Shown: one piece after another, positions 45,189-52,996 of the stretch
Layout: the number at the start of each line of letters is the position of its first letter
Numbering within the stretch: position 1 is the stretch's first letter
From: SMWC01 sp964466315
GTDB taxonomy: Bacteria > Pseudomonadota > Gammaproteobacteria > Steroidobacterales > Rariloculaceae
DNA length: 64,000 bases
NCBI GenBank assembly: GCA_964466315.1
Contig: CAYXNS010000002.1
Coordinates: 62,001-126,000, forward strand
Direction: 5' to 3'
The notes under the pieces: model-generated
The model's database searches: none
Told to the model about the DNA's origin: nothing
Seen by the model: the letters and a program-made list of their open reading frames with translations, nothing else
Position numbers and translations under genes: made by a program

Positions 45189-47192
45189 CTACATGTTCAG
45201 ATATGCACGCGCGCGCCCCATGGCCATGAGCGGGAAGTAGTGGCGGTAGAGGTTGTAGTTGATCATGAAGCCACGTTGCAGCTCCGTCCCCTGCGCGATG
45301 CGTTTTCTAGTGGCCTTGTCCCGAAAATCGAGGCGCGCGCCGAAGCCGTAGCCGGGGAAGCCCGTACCGGTGTAATAGGGTTCGTCCCAGGTGCCGTCCG
45401 GTCGCTGCGTTTCGATGAGATAGTCGAGGCCTTCGAGAATCGCGGCGTTGCCGCCGCCCGCGGCGATCAATGCAAGGATGGCCCAGGCAGTCTGCGATGC
45501 CGTGCTCGGTCCCTCTCCTCGCAGGCTCTCGTCCATATACGAAGCACAGGTCTCGCCCCAGCCGCCATCGCTATTCTGATGCTCGATTATCCAATGTGCT
45601 GCGTGCTGGATATGCGGCGCACTCATGTCTTCCCCGATTGCGGCTAGACCCGGCAGGACAGCTGCGGTGCCGTAGATATGATTGACACCCCAGCGCCCAA
45701 ACCAGCTGCCGTCAGTCTCCTGCTCGGCCAGCAGATACTCATATGCACGTTCGATGGCGGGATGGTTGCGATCCATCCCCAACAGCCCGAATGCCTCGAG
45801 TACATGGCCCGTAACATCGGCGGAGGGTGGATCAAGCGCCTCACCGAAGTCGCAGAACGGGATCTTGGTGATGATGAGTCTGTTGTTGTCCTTGTCGAAT
45901 GCCGCCCAGCCGCCATTTTTTGATTGCAGTGCGAGTATCCACTTCCGGCCGCGCTCGATCGCGGTTGTGATGCGCGTTGGCGATCGCTTCGATTCCGGGA
46001 GACGAGCGAGCACGATCAGTGCGACGGCTGTGTCGTCGATATCGGGGTAATGGAGGTTCGCTCTCTCGAACGGCCAGCCGCCAGGCTCTACGCCCTTGAC
46101 CTTTTGCCGCCAGTCGCCGACGAAATGAGTGACCTGCTTCTCGAGTAACCACTCGAGAGCAGTGTTCATGTCTGCCGTAAAGGCGCGACCGCAATCCTGC
46201 ATAGCCAGAAGGGAGAGTATGGTGTCCCAGACTGGTGATTCGCTGGCTTGTATGTGCAAGCTGCCGTTCCGTTCGTACGACCAGTGATCGTCCAAAGTCG
46301 CCAGACTCTTCGCCATGACGGGGTGTTGCAAGTCGTAGTTCTCGACGGCGAGCGCCATGACACTATAGACCCACGGCGGCTGAATCCCACCCCAGGCGCC
46401 GTCGGCATCCTGGTGGCGGACGATCCACTCGATGCAGGCCTTAATCGCCGTTTCGCGTCCCGGGCTGACCCCGATACACTGATACCAGTGCACGACGCGA
46501 TCACTGATAAGGAACAGGCGTCTCCAACTCAGTGCAGGCCCGCATCGAGGCAATTTATAGTTGGCTCGTTCGCGCCCCTCGGGGAACAATTCGTCTAGAC
46601 GTCTCCCGGCGGGCAAGGGTCTGACGGCGCGCCGAGCCGACAGTACGGCCAGTGGTAAAAGTGTCGCCCGCGCCCAACTCGCAAAATTGTAGATATTGAA
46701 AGGAAACCATTTCGGGTTGGCGATCATCTCGGGAGGGAGATTTGGCGTTCGCTCCCATGGCCATTCGCCGAGCAATGCGAGCCAGTAGCGTGTGAAAATT
46801 CTGATTCGGCTCAGACCGCCGTGGCTGAAGATCCATTCCCTGGCTTTCATGAGCGGCTCGGAGTCGGCTGACATGCCGACCGCCTTGAGTGCGGCGTAGC
46901 ACTCGATGGTACTATTGATGTCACCTTGCGGAGCGTCGTGGTAGATCTCCCACGAGCCATCGGACCGCTGCGCAGCGAGAATCGAGTTGACGAGATCCCG
47001 TTTACGCGGATGCTCGTAATCGAGAAAATGCATCGCAAGCAGCCACTCGGCTTCTATGCATGAATTCGATTCGAGCATGCCCACCCAGAAACCGTCGGCA
47101 TTCTGTTCTTCGTCGAGCCACTGCGTTGCTTTTGCGACGGCGCCGTCGAGTTGCGACCGGGCATGAACGGCGTGTGTGGCGATAACGGCCAT
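45189..47192 (-). CDS. shc: squalene-hopene cyclase
   Basis: 667 aa. The catalytic acid motif DxDD is present as YPDIDDTAVALIVL. Repeated QW motifs occur throughout (QNSDGGWGETC, QSKNGGWAAFD, QETDGSWFGRWG, QRPDGTWDEPYYTGTGFPGYGF). The enzyme cyclises squalene to hopene in the inner membrane, giving hopanoids. No hpnCDE squalene genes or hpnH-type modification genes are adjacent, so this is an isolated copy. Confidence 0.93.
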   Translation of the reverse strand: MAVIATHAVHARSQLDGAVAKATQWLDEEQNADGFWVGMLESNSCIEAEWLLAMHFLDYEHPRKRDLVNSILAAQRSDGSWEIYHDAPQGDINSTIECYAALKAVGMSADSEPLMKAREWIFSHGGLSRIRIFTRYWLALLGEWPWERTPNLPPEMIANPKWFPFNIYNFASWARATLLPLAVLSARRAVRPLPAGRRLDELFPEGRERANYKLPRCGPALSWRRLFLISDRVVHWYQCIGVSPGRETAIKACIEWIVRHQDADGAWGGIQPPWVYSVMALAVENYDLQHPVMAKSLATLDDHWSYERNGSLHIQASESPVWDTILSLLAMQDCGRAFTADMNTALEWLLEKQVTHFVGDWRQKVKGVEPGGWPFERANLHYPDIDDTAVALIVLARLPESKRSPTRITTAIERGRKWILALQSKNGGWAAFDKDNNRLIITKIPFCDFGEALDPPSADVTGHVLEAFGLLGMDRNHPAIERAYEYLLAEQETDGSWFGRWGVNHIYGTAAVLPGLAAIGEDMSAPHIQHAAHWIIEHQNSDGGWGETCASYMDESLRGEGPSTASQTAWAILALIAAGGGNAAILEGLDYLIETQRPDGTWDEPYYTGTGFPGYGFGARLDFRDKATRKRIAQGTELQRGFMINYNLYRHYFPLMAMGRARAYLNM

Positions 47193-47326
47193 AAGTCATC
47201 GAGTCTGAAGCGAAGGCGCGCATTATCGCCTCCACGTAAGATCCAGGACAACGACCTTTAGTGGCTTGCAACACTGGATTGGTTCCCCGACGATACCTGT
47301 CTCACGCCACGTGAGCCGCTCAAGCC

Positions 47327-47659
47327 ATGTCCGCTCTTCGTTTTAGCATACTCGGGCTCATCGTGCTCACGGGCTGCGCCACGAGCGTTATGACGCTTGA
47401 GGGGCGTATGCTGAGATTGGATTCCCAGTCATTTCGAGACTATTTGGAACGCGTGTTTCGTGAGCAGAACGAAGCTGCTACGGCGTTAGCGTTCGCCCAG
47501 GATGAGGCAACCGCTAGTCTCTACGATTTGTTGGTCGAGGTCGAAATTGCTCTGTTCCAGGCCTGTGCCGAACTCAACGCGTTGGCGATTGCGCACCGCG
47601 TCGATCAGGCGCTCGGTCTTCAGCAACAGGCGAGAATGGCGGCGACCACGCCTGAGTGA
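47327..47659 (+). CDS. small lipoprotein of unknown function
   Basis: 110 aa. The signal ends in a lipobox (IVLTGC), so the mature protein is ~94 aa and starts at Cys17. The remainder is predicted helical (RDYLERVFREQNEAATALAFAQDEA; LLVEVEIALFQACAELNALAIAHR) with no recognised domain. It diverges from the squalene-hopene cyclase gene (~130 bases between starts), so the two may share a regulatory region. Confidence 0.7.
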   Translation: MSALRFSILGLIVLTGCATSVMTLEGRMLRLDSQSFRDYLERVFREQNEAATALAFAQDEATASLYDLLVEVEIALFQACAELNALAIAHRVDQALGLQQQARMAATTPE

Positions 47660-47716
47660 GAAGCAGCCACGAACCACGCTAGGAAGTTCTCGAATCGCCG
47701 CGGGAGGATACGTAGG

Positions 47717-47730
47717 GTCCCTTTTTCACG
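47717..47730. repeat. 14-base repeat, left copy, 3' of cysteine synthase
   Basis: GTCCCTTTTTCACG is the exact reverse complement of 48769-48782. The two copies flank the cysteine synthase gene in inverted orientation. The core GTCCCTTTTT also occurs in the REP-like element at 39795-39803. Confidence 0.6.
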
Positions 47731-47737
47731 GCTCCAA

Positions 47738-48739
47738 CTATCCTAGCCAAGGCGGTGAAGGCAGGCCCTTGGCGGCGAGAAACTCCGGATTGAAGAGTTT
47801 TGACTGATAACGTGAGCCGGAGTCGCACAATACGGTCACGATCGTCTTGCCGGGACCCAACAGTTTCGCAAGCCGTATGGCGCCGGCGACGTTGATGCCG
47901 CTCGAACCGCCGAGTAGCAGCCCTTCTTCCTGCAACAGATCGAAGCATATCGGCAGCATTTCCTCATCGGGAATCTGGAACGCTTCATCGATCCGCGCGC
48001 CGTCGAGATTGCCCGTCACCCGGCCCTGACCGATTCCCTCGGTAATCGAGTTGCTCTCGGACTTGAGTTCCCCAGTCTTGATCCAGCTGTAGATCGCTGC
48101 GCCCATCGGATCGGCTGCCGCAGTCACGATGCCATCGTTCTTGCTTTTCAGATAGGTGCTCACGCCGGCCAGGGTTCCACCGGTCCCGACGGCGCAGGTA
48201 AAGCCGTCAACCTGACCGTCGGTTTGTTCCCAGATTTCGGGCCCCGTGCTCTCGCTGTGTCCATCGCGATTGGCAACGTTATCCCACTGGTTCGCGTAGA
48301 GGACGCCATGAGGTTCCGTAGCGGCCAACTCGTTCGCCGCGCGTTCCGCTTGGTGGACGTAATTGTTCGGGTCGCGAAAAGGAACGGCTGGCACGGCCCT
48401 GATTTCGGCGCCACAGAGCCGCAACGCGTCCATCTTCTCCTGTGACTGCGTCTCCGGTATCAGAATAAGTGTCCGGTAGCCACGGGCACTGCCGACGAGA
48501 GCCAAGCCGATTCCCGTGTTGCCGGCGGTCCCTTCGACGATGAGGCCGCCCCGCTCGAGGACGCCGCGCTTCTCTGCGTCGAGGACGATGTACTTGGCCG
48601 CTCGGTCTTTGACCGATCCGCCCGGGTTCAGGAACTCCGCCTTGCCGAGGATAGTGCACCCCGTCAACTCGGACGCCTTGCGTAACTTGATCAGCGGTGT
48701 GTTGCCGACAGCGTCTACAAAACCATCGCGAATATCCAT
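47738..48739 (-). CDS. cysK: cysteine synthase A-like PLP enzyme
   Basis: 333 aa from the ATG at 48739 (MDIRDGFVDAVGNTPLI), where family similarity begins; an earlier in-frame start at 48796 would cross the repeat. The PLP Lys is in NPGGSVKDRAAK, the substrate loop in EGTAGNTGIGLA, the phosphate loop in GTGGTLAG, and LLGGSSGIN is conserved. It forms cysteine from O-acetylserine and sulfide. CysM or a cystathionine beta-synthase role cannot be excluded. The 14-base inverted repeats on both sides suggest a mobile or terminator-bounded unit. Confidence 0.87.
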   Translation of the reverse strand: MDIRDGFVDAVGNTPLIKLRKASELTGCTILGKAEFLNPGGSVKDRAAKYIVLDAEKRGVLERGGLIVEGTAGNTGIGLALVGSARGYRTLILIPETQSQEKMDALRLCGAEIRAVPAVPFRDPNNYVHQAERAANELAATEPHGVLYANQWDNVANRDGHSESTGPEIWEQTDGQVDGFTCAVGTGGTLAGVSTYLKSKNDGIVTAAADPMGAAIYSWIKTGELKSESNSITEGIGQGRVTGNLDGARIDEAFQIPDEEMLPICFDLLQEEGLLLGGSSGINVAGAIRLAKLLGPGKTIVTVLCDSGSRYQSKLFNPEFLAAKGLPSPPWLG

Positions 48740-48768
48740 GCTTGCCCCGAGCTTAGTTGCGCAGTAGT

Positions 48769-48782
48769 CGTGAAAAAGGGAC
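48769..48782. repeat. 14-base repeat, right copy, 5' of cysteine synthase
   Basis: CGTGAAAAAGGGAC is a perfect inverted copy of 47717-47730. It lies 30 bases upstream of the chosen start codon. Confidence 0.6.
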
Positions 48783-48896
48783 GCTATTGTACACACGCGC
48801 TCGAGTGCAGGGCCGTAAGCGGCGCCGGGTCACAATACAGCCTGGGCCATTGTCCGCGATCATTACCGCCCGCCCGACGGGCAAGCGTGATTTGCA

Positions 48897-49340
48897 TTAT
48901 TCCGTAACGGTGATCGTCACAACTTCCGACATCACGGGGGGTTCATGCGGAGTATGCAGCCAGTCGCCGAGCACGAGCTGCAGCGTGTGTTCGCCTGGCG
49001 GCAGCTCCAGTTCGGTTTCAGTCTGCCCCAGCCCGTAGTGAAGCACATTCTCATTGGCGGGAAGCGGCAGGTCGAACGACGGCATCTCCGCCACATCGAT
49101 GAGTAGATGATGATGTCCCGTGTCCGGTAGCTGGACACCGGCGGGCGCGATCCCGACCCCTCTGAGCCCAAAACGTACCGTAAACGGCGATGTCGCGGTT
49201 GCGCCATCGGCCGGAGATTGGATGTAGGCGTCGGCGCCTTCGGGGGCTGGTGTGCGCGTCAGCTCGGGGGTCTCCTGGGCGATCGAAATAACGAAGACGG
49301 TGGATAGAAGCAGACCCATCATCGGTGTTATTGTTTTCAT
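48897..49340 (-). CDS. DUF4399-type exported protein
   Basis: 147 aa from the ATG at 49340 (MKTITPMMGLLLSTVFVISIAQE), which gives a clean signal peptide; the open frame extends upstream without coding character. The mature domain has the DUF4399 pattern: YIQSPADGATATSPFTVRFGLRGVGIAPAG, TGHHHLLID, NENVLHYGLGQTETEL, LPPGEHTLQLVLGD. The conserved histidines may bind a metal, but the function is unknown. It diverges from the 49.6-61.5 kb cluster. Confidence 0.85.
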   Translation of the reverse strand: MKTITPMMGLLLSTVFVISIAQETPELTRTPAPEGADAYIQSPADGATATSPFTVRFGLRGVGIAPAGVQLPDTGHHHLLIDVAEMPSFDLPLPANENVLHYGLGQTETELELPPGEHTLQLVLGDWLHTPHEPPVMSEVVTITVTE

Positions 49341-49527
49341 GGATGATCTTCTCATGGTGTGAGCGCCGGAGATGTTATCACCTCCAAAGCGCCGGCTCGA
49401 CGTCAACCGTGCAGAGCCCTGAGGCGTTATGGAATATTAGGCAGGCCCCGTTTTGCGGCGCTGGCGTGCGGATCCAGCGTAAACGCCGATTTTCGGCACG
49501 CAGGGCGTGGTAAGGACAGTATTAAAG

Positions 49528-49556
49528 GGAACTTACGACTCCGCTGAGGGCACTAA
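49528..49556 (+). promoter_or_regulatory. candidate RpoE-like (sigma-E) promoter of the envelope cluster
   Basis: GGAACTT (49528-49534) matches the sigma-E -35 consensus exactly. Sixteen bases later CACTAA (49551-49556) partly matches the -10 (GTCTAA). The predicted start would leave a ~60-base leader before the GTG at 49626. The cluster's lipoproteins and envelope proteins suit sigma-E control, but the -10 is imperfect. Confidence 0.35.
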
Positions 49557-49625
49557 AGTTAATATAGGACATTACCCGCAATGGGGTGCCGATTGACCCC
49601 GCGCAACCGTTGACGGAGAAGAGCC

Positions 49626-50735
49626 GTGAAAGTAGCGACGATTAGAGCAAGCCTGGTGGTTTCCGGTGTGGTACTGGTGCTCACTGCCTGTGTCACTCAG
49701 CCGCCGAGCCAGCCGCCGAGCCAGCAGCAGAGCCAGCAGCAGGCGCCCCCATCACAGCCGAGCCAGCAGCAGAGTCAGCAGCAACCGCCTCCATCGCCGA
49801 GCCAGCAGCAGAGCCAGCAGCAGAGCCAGCAGCCGAGCCAGCAGCAGAGCCAGCAGCAGAGCCAGCAGCAGAGCCAGCAGCAGAGTCAGCAACAGGGCCA
49901 GCAACAGGGCCAGCAGCAGAGCCAGCAGCAGGCCCAGTCGCCGGGTCAGCAGTCCTCACAGGGCCAGCAGGCCGAGCAGCAGGCGCAGCAGCAGAACCAG
50001 CAGGCCCAGCAGCAGGGCGAGCAGGGTCAACAGCAGGGCGAGCAGGGTCAACAGCAGGGCGAGCAGGGTCAACAGCAGAGCGAGCAGGGTCAACAGCAGG
50101 CCCAGCAGCAGGCGCAACAGCAGGGTGAGGAATTCGGTGGCTTCCCGCCAGGCGGACCTCCGCCGGGACAAGAAGGCGAGCAGCAGGCTGGTGGCCCGCC
50201 GCCGGGACAACCCGTGCCAGGTGAGGCAGACGATCCCACCGCGGGTCAGGACGGCAGCGAGACTCGCCAGGCGCAGGGCGGCCCCGCCGACGAGAATGTT
50301 TTCGGTGACGGCATCGAGACCACCGGCGATGGTCAGATGGCTGAGGCCGAGGGTGCTTTCGACCGATCGCTCGAGGAATTCGATGCGATCATGGGTGACG
50401 AGCAGGAGCAGATGGCGCGCACGGGCGTAGGTAGCGCGGCGGATGAAGCGTTCGGCTCAGCCGGCGAGATCGGCAACGCCATCGGCTCGAACGAGCAACC
50501 GTCGGGGCAGGGAGCACAGGGCGAGGAGAACCCTTCCGAGTCCGGCAACCCGATGCCCGTATTCGAGGACCGCTCCGGCGACGACCAGACCGCAGCCCAG
50601 GTCGAGGGCTGCAACGATCAAGATAAAGTCGCGCGTCAGCTCTGTGAGGCGGCAACCGAGGAGCAGGACCCCTTCCTCAGGGCGGCTCTCTGGGACGAGT
50701 ATAACGATTACAAGCAGATAATCCTGCGGCAGTAA
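49626..50735 (+). CDS. Gln/Ser-rich low-complexity lipoprotein
   Basis: 369 aa from a GTG with GGAG upstream. The signal ends in a lipobox (LTAC), giving a lipidated Cys22. Residues ~25-165 are almost only Gln, Ser, Pro and Gly: PPSQ and SQQQ repeats, then four EQGQQQ heptads. Next come Pro/Gly-rich GGPPPGQ segments, an acidic helical stretch, and a C-terminal ~45 residues with two Cys (GCNDQDKVARQLCEAA) and YNDYKQIILRQ. The tract is probably a flexible tether between the outer membrane and the conserved tail. First gene of the cluster, 15 bases before the next. No family recognised. Confidence 0.8.
   Translation: MKVATIRASLVVSGVVLVLTACVTQPPSQPPSQQQSQQQAPPSQPSQQQSQQQPPPSPSQQQSQQQSQQPSQQQSQQQSQQQSQQQSQQQGQQQGQQQSQQQAQSPGQQSSQGQQAEQQAQQQNQQAQQQGEQGQQQGEQGQQQGEQGQQQSEQGQQQAQQQAQQQGEEFGGFPPGGPPPGQEGEQQAGGPPPGQPVPGEADDPTAGQDGSETRQAQGGPADENVFGDGIETTGDGQMAEAEGAFDRSLEEFDAIMGDEQEQMARTGVGSAADEAFGSAGEIGNAIGSNEQPSGQGAQGEENPSESGNPMPVFEDRSGDDQTAAQVEGCNDQDKVARQLCEAATEEQDPFLRAALWDEYNDYKQIILRQ
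49704..50102 (+). repeat. in-frame CAG-rich repeat tract
   Basis: A degenerate 12-base unit (CAGAGCCAGCAG) repeats through ~49704-49960. Four 21-base units (GAGCAGGGTCAACAGCAGGGC or near copies) lie at 50019-50102. All stay in the reading frame of the lipoprotein. Strand slippage here could change tether length between strains. Confidence 0.8.
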
Positions 50736-50750
50736 CTGGAGACGTTCACG

Positions 50751-52109
50751 ATGCCACGAATCGGTGTTCTATTAATCGGCACGGTCATGCTCGCGGGGTG
50801 TTCCACCAGCGAAGTCCGCGTCGCCCATTCGGTCGCATTGGTACCGGCAACGGAAACCATTCCAGAAGAGCAGCTCCTGGATGTGTCGGTCGTCCTGTTC
50901 GATCCAGGCGTCCCCGACGGAGAGATCGACAAAGACGTACTCGAGGAGTTACTGCGTAACGGAACGTTCGTCCACATCCGCCGCTCTGAATCGCGCTACA
51001 TGGCCGTACACCTTCGGGATACGCTCCAGAAGAGCGGCTACTGGGGCGCGGTTTGGGTAACGCCCGAGCCGTCACTGGCCGCTGATCTCGAGGTCGCTGC
51101 GGAGATATTGCACTCTGACGGAGATCGTCTTCACATCGATGTGCGAGCGGTCGACGCCGCGGGCCGTGTGTGGCTCGAGAAAGACTATGAGATGGCGACG
51201 GCTGCGGGTGCCTACAATCGCCAGCGCTACCCGGATCGAGACCCCTACCAGGATGTCTTCAACTCGATCGCCAACGATCTCGCGGAAGTTCAGGCAGACC
51301 TGACTGCGCGCGAGGCGGAGAACCTGCGCACCGTCGCACAATTACGTTTCGCCGGCGACATCAGCCCTGAAGCCTACGGCGATTATCTCAAAGCCGACCG
51401 GGGTGGAGAGTTTACTCTTAATCGCTTACCGGCCGAAGGCGACCCACAGTTCGACCGCACGTTGCGGGTGCGCGAGCGCGAACATCTGTTCATTGAGACA
51501 CTCAACGAGCATTACGAAGAGTTTTATCAGAGCGCGGATGATTCCTATAACGGATGGCGCGAGTTTGCGCGAGAAGAAGCCATCGCAATTCGTGCGCTGC
51601 AGCATTCCAGCCGCTGGCGAACGACGCTCGGTATTGCTACCGTCGTTGCCTCGGTCGTCTACGGCTCTCAGAGTGACGGTGATTTCTCGAGCCGCATGCT
51701 GCGTGACGCGATGATGTACACAGGCATGGACCTGATCAAGACCGCCGCCGTACGGCGCGACGAGAAACGTCTTCACACCGAGGCCATGGAAGAGTTATCC
51801 ACGAGTTTCGACGACGAGGTAAAACCCATGGTCGTCGAAATCGAGGGTACTCAACATCGGCTGACGGGTACGGCGGATGCGCAATACGAAGAATGGAAGG
51901 ATCTTCTGTTAGAGCTCTATTCGGCTGAGACGGGATTCGTGCCCGACGTCGTTATCTATACGGAGCCCTTGCCGGAGGTTGCAGAGGAAGCCGCAGCGGA
52001 AGCTGAGGACCAGGAGCTTGACGTATATACCATCGAGCCAGAAGACCTCAAGGTGGAGGACGATGCTGCCGAAGAAGCGGCTCCCGAAACCATTGCCGGA
52101 GCGACGTAG
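50751..52109 (+). CDS. lipoprotein of unknown function in kinase/VWA cluster
   Basis: 452 aa. The lipobox is VMLAGC. An N-terminal ~150-residue domain resembles periplasmic alpha/beta assemblies (LLDVSVVLFDPG, DTLQKSGYWGAVWVTPEP, ADLEVAAEILHSDGDRLHIDVRAVD), similar in style to TolB- or ABC_trans_aux-type domains. A helical middle and a weak hydrophobic segment (WRTTLGIATVVASVVYGS, ~285-302) follow, then an acidic C-terminal tail (VAEEAAAEAEDQE). The close spacing between the Q-rich lipoprotein and the kinase indicates cotranscription. I do not recognise the family. Confidence 0.75.
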   Translation: MPRIGVLLIGTVMLAGCSTSEVRVAHSVALVPATETIPEEQLLDVSVVLFDPGVPDGEIDKDVLEELLRNGTFVHIRRSESRYMAVHLRDTLQKSGYWGAVWVTPEPSLAADLEVAAEILHSDGDRLHIDVRAVDAAGRVWLEKDYEMATAAGAYNRQRYPDRDPYQDVFNSIANDLAEVQADLTAREAENLRTVAQLRFAGDISPEAYGDYLKADRGGEFTLNRLPAEGDPQFDRTLRVREREHLFIETLNEHYEEFYQSADDSYNGWREFAREEAIAIRALQHSSRWRTTLGIATVVASVVYGSQSDGDFSSRMLRDAMMYTGMDLIKTAAVRRDEKRLHTEAMEELSTSFDDEVKPMVVEIEGTQHRLTGTADAQYEEWKDLLLELYSAETGFVPDVVIYTEPLPEVAEEAAAEAEDQELDVYTIEPEDLKVEDDAAEEAAPETIAGAT

Positions 52110-52174
52110 GGACGCAGCGCTTCGCTTCCGTCCGCGGTAGGCGCGCGACGCGTTCGCCATCTGACTCTCCGACC

Positions 52175-52987
52175 GTGAATAGACCGTGTCCCGTAGCACC
52201 AGGCCTCGAGCTGGCTGACGGAGTACGGCTCGATGCCCTGTTGGGCCGAGGTGGTCTGTGCGAAGTGTGGCGTGCGACGACTCGCGGCAATGAAGTCGTC
52301 GCGCTGAAGATACCGCGAACCGACCGGCTGCCGAGTTCGGCGGTTGAACTGATCCGCCGCGAGTACCGCGTTCTGGGCAGCCTCTCCCATCCCAATATCC
52401 TGGTGCCATTGGGTTTAATCGCCGTAGCCGAAACGCCTGCCCTCATGACCGAGTACCTCGGCGGGGGCGACCTCGTGCCTCTACTGGGCTCGGCCCCTCG
52501 GCATTGGGTGGGAGCCGCGGGGGATCTCGCTCGGGCACTCGTCCATGTTCACGAGCGCGGTCTCGTACACCGGGATGTGAAGTCGTGCAATTTTTTGTTC
52601 AGCGCAGCCGGCGACGCGAAGCTCGTAGATTTCGCACTTGCCGTGGAGGTGGGAGCTGAGGGGCCGCGCAGCGGCGGCACCCTCGCGTATGAGCGTCTGG
52701 CGAGGCGGCAGGGCACGCGTCCCGAGGTGGCCGACGATGTGTACGCTTTTTCCGTGATGCTCTATGAGCTATTGGCCGGGCGACTGCCTTTCGGCGTGAA
52801 TCCGACCGTCGCGATGCTGCAGGCCGAGCCGAGCCCACCCCTGGCGAGTCCACGAGACGCTGGGGCGGGGGCCGAGGCCCTGGCCGAACTCGTCGTGGCG
52901 ACACTGAGCTACGGTAAAGGTCCGGCTCCGGGGAGCGTACGACCCTTCCTGGATGTCCTAGAATCAATGTCCCTGGAATACGAGTAG
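52175..52987 (+). CDS. Hanks-type Ser/Thr protein kinase
   Basis: 270 aa, kinase domain only, no membrane helix. Gly-rich loop LLGRGGLCEVWRA (22-34), ATP Lys45 in VALKIP, alpha-C Glu in RREYRVL, catalytic loop HRDVKSCN (132-139) with base D134, metal motif DFA (152-154) instead of DFG, and DDVYAFSVMLYELLAGRLPF. Sequence supports an active enzyme; DFA is a tolerated but unusual change. FHA domains encoded downstream are likely readers of its phosphothreonine marks. No PP2C phosphatase is present. Confidence 0.9.
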   Translation: MNRPCPVAPGLELADGVRLDALLGRGGLCEVWRATTRGNEVVALKIPRTDRLPSSAVELIRREYRVLGSLSHPNILVPLGLIAVAETPALMTEYLGGGDLVPLLGSAPRHWVGAAGDLARALVHVHERGLVHRDVKSCNFLFSAAGDAKLVDFALAVEVGAEGPRSGGTLAYERLARRQGTRPEVADDVYAFSVMLYELLAGRLPFGVNPTVAMLQAEPSPPLASPRDAGAGAEALAELVVATLSYGKGPAPGSVRPFLDVLESMSLEYE

Positions 52988-52996
52988 ACGAGCATC

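Noticed and set aside
49704..50102. CRISPR-like or satellite array
   Set aside because: The repeats are short, contiguous, without spacers, and stay in the lipoprotein reading frame as Gln/Ser codons.
49956..50210. Leu-rich protein on the minus strand
   Set aside because: It is the antisense reading of the CAG repeat tract and has no independent coding signal.
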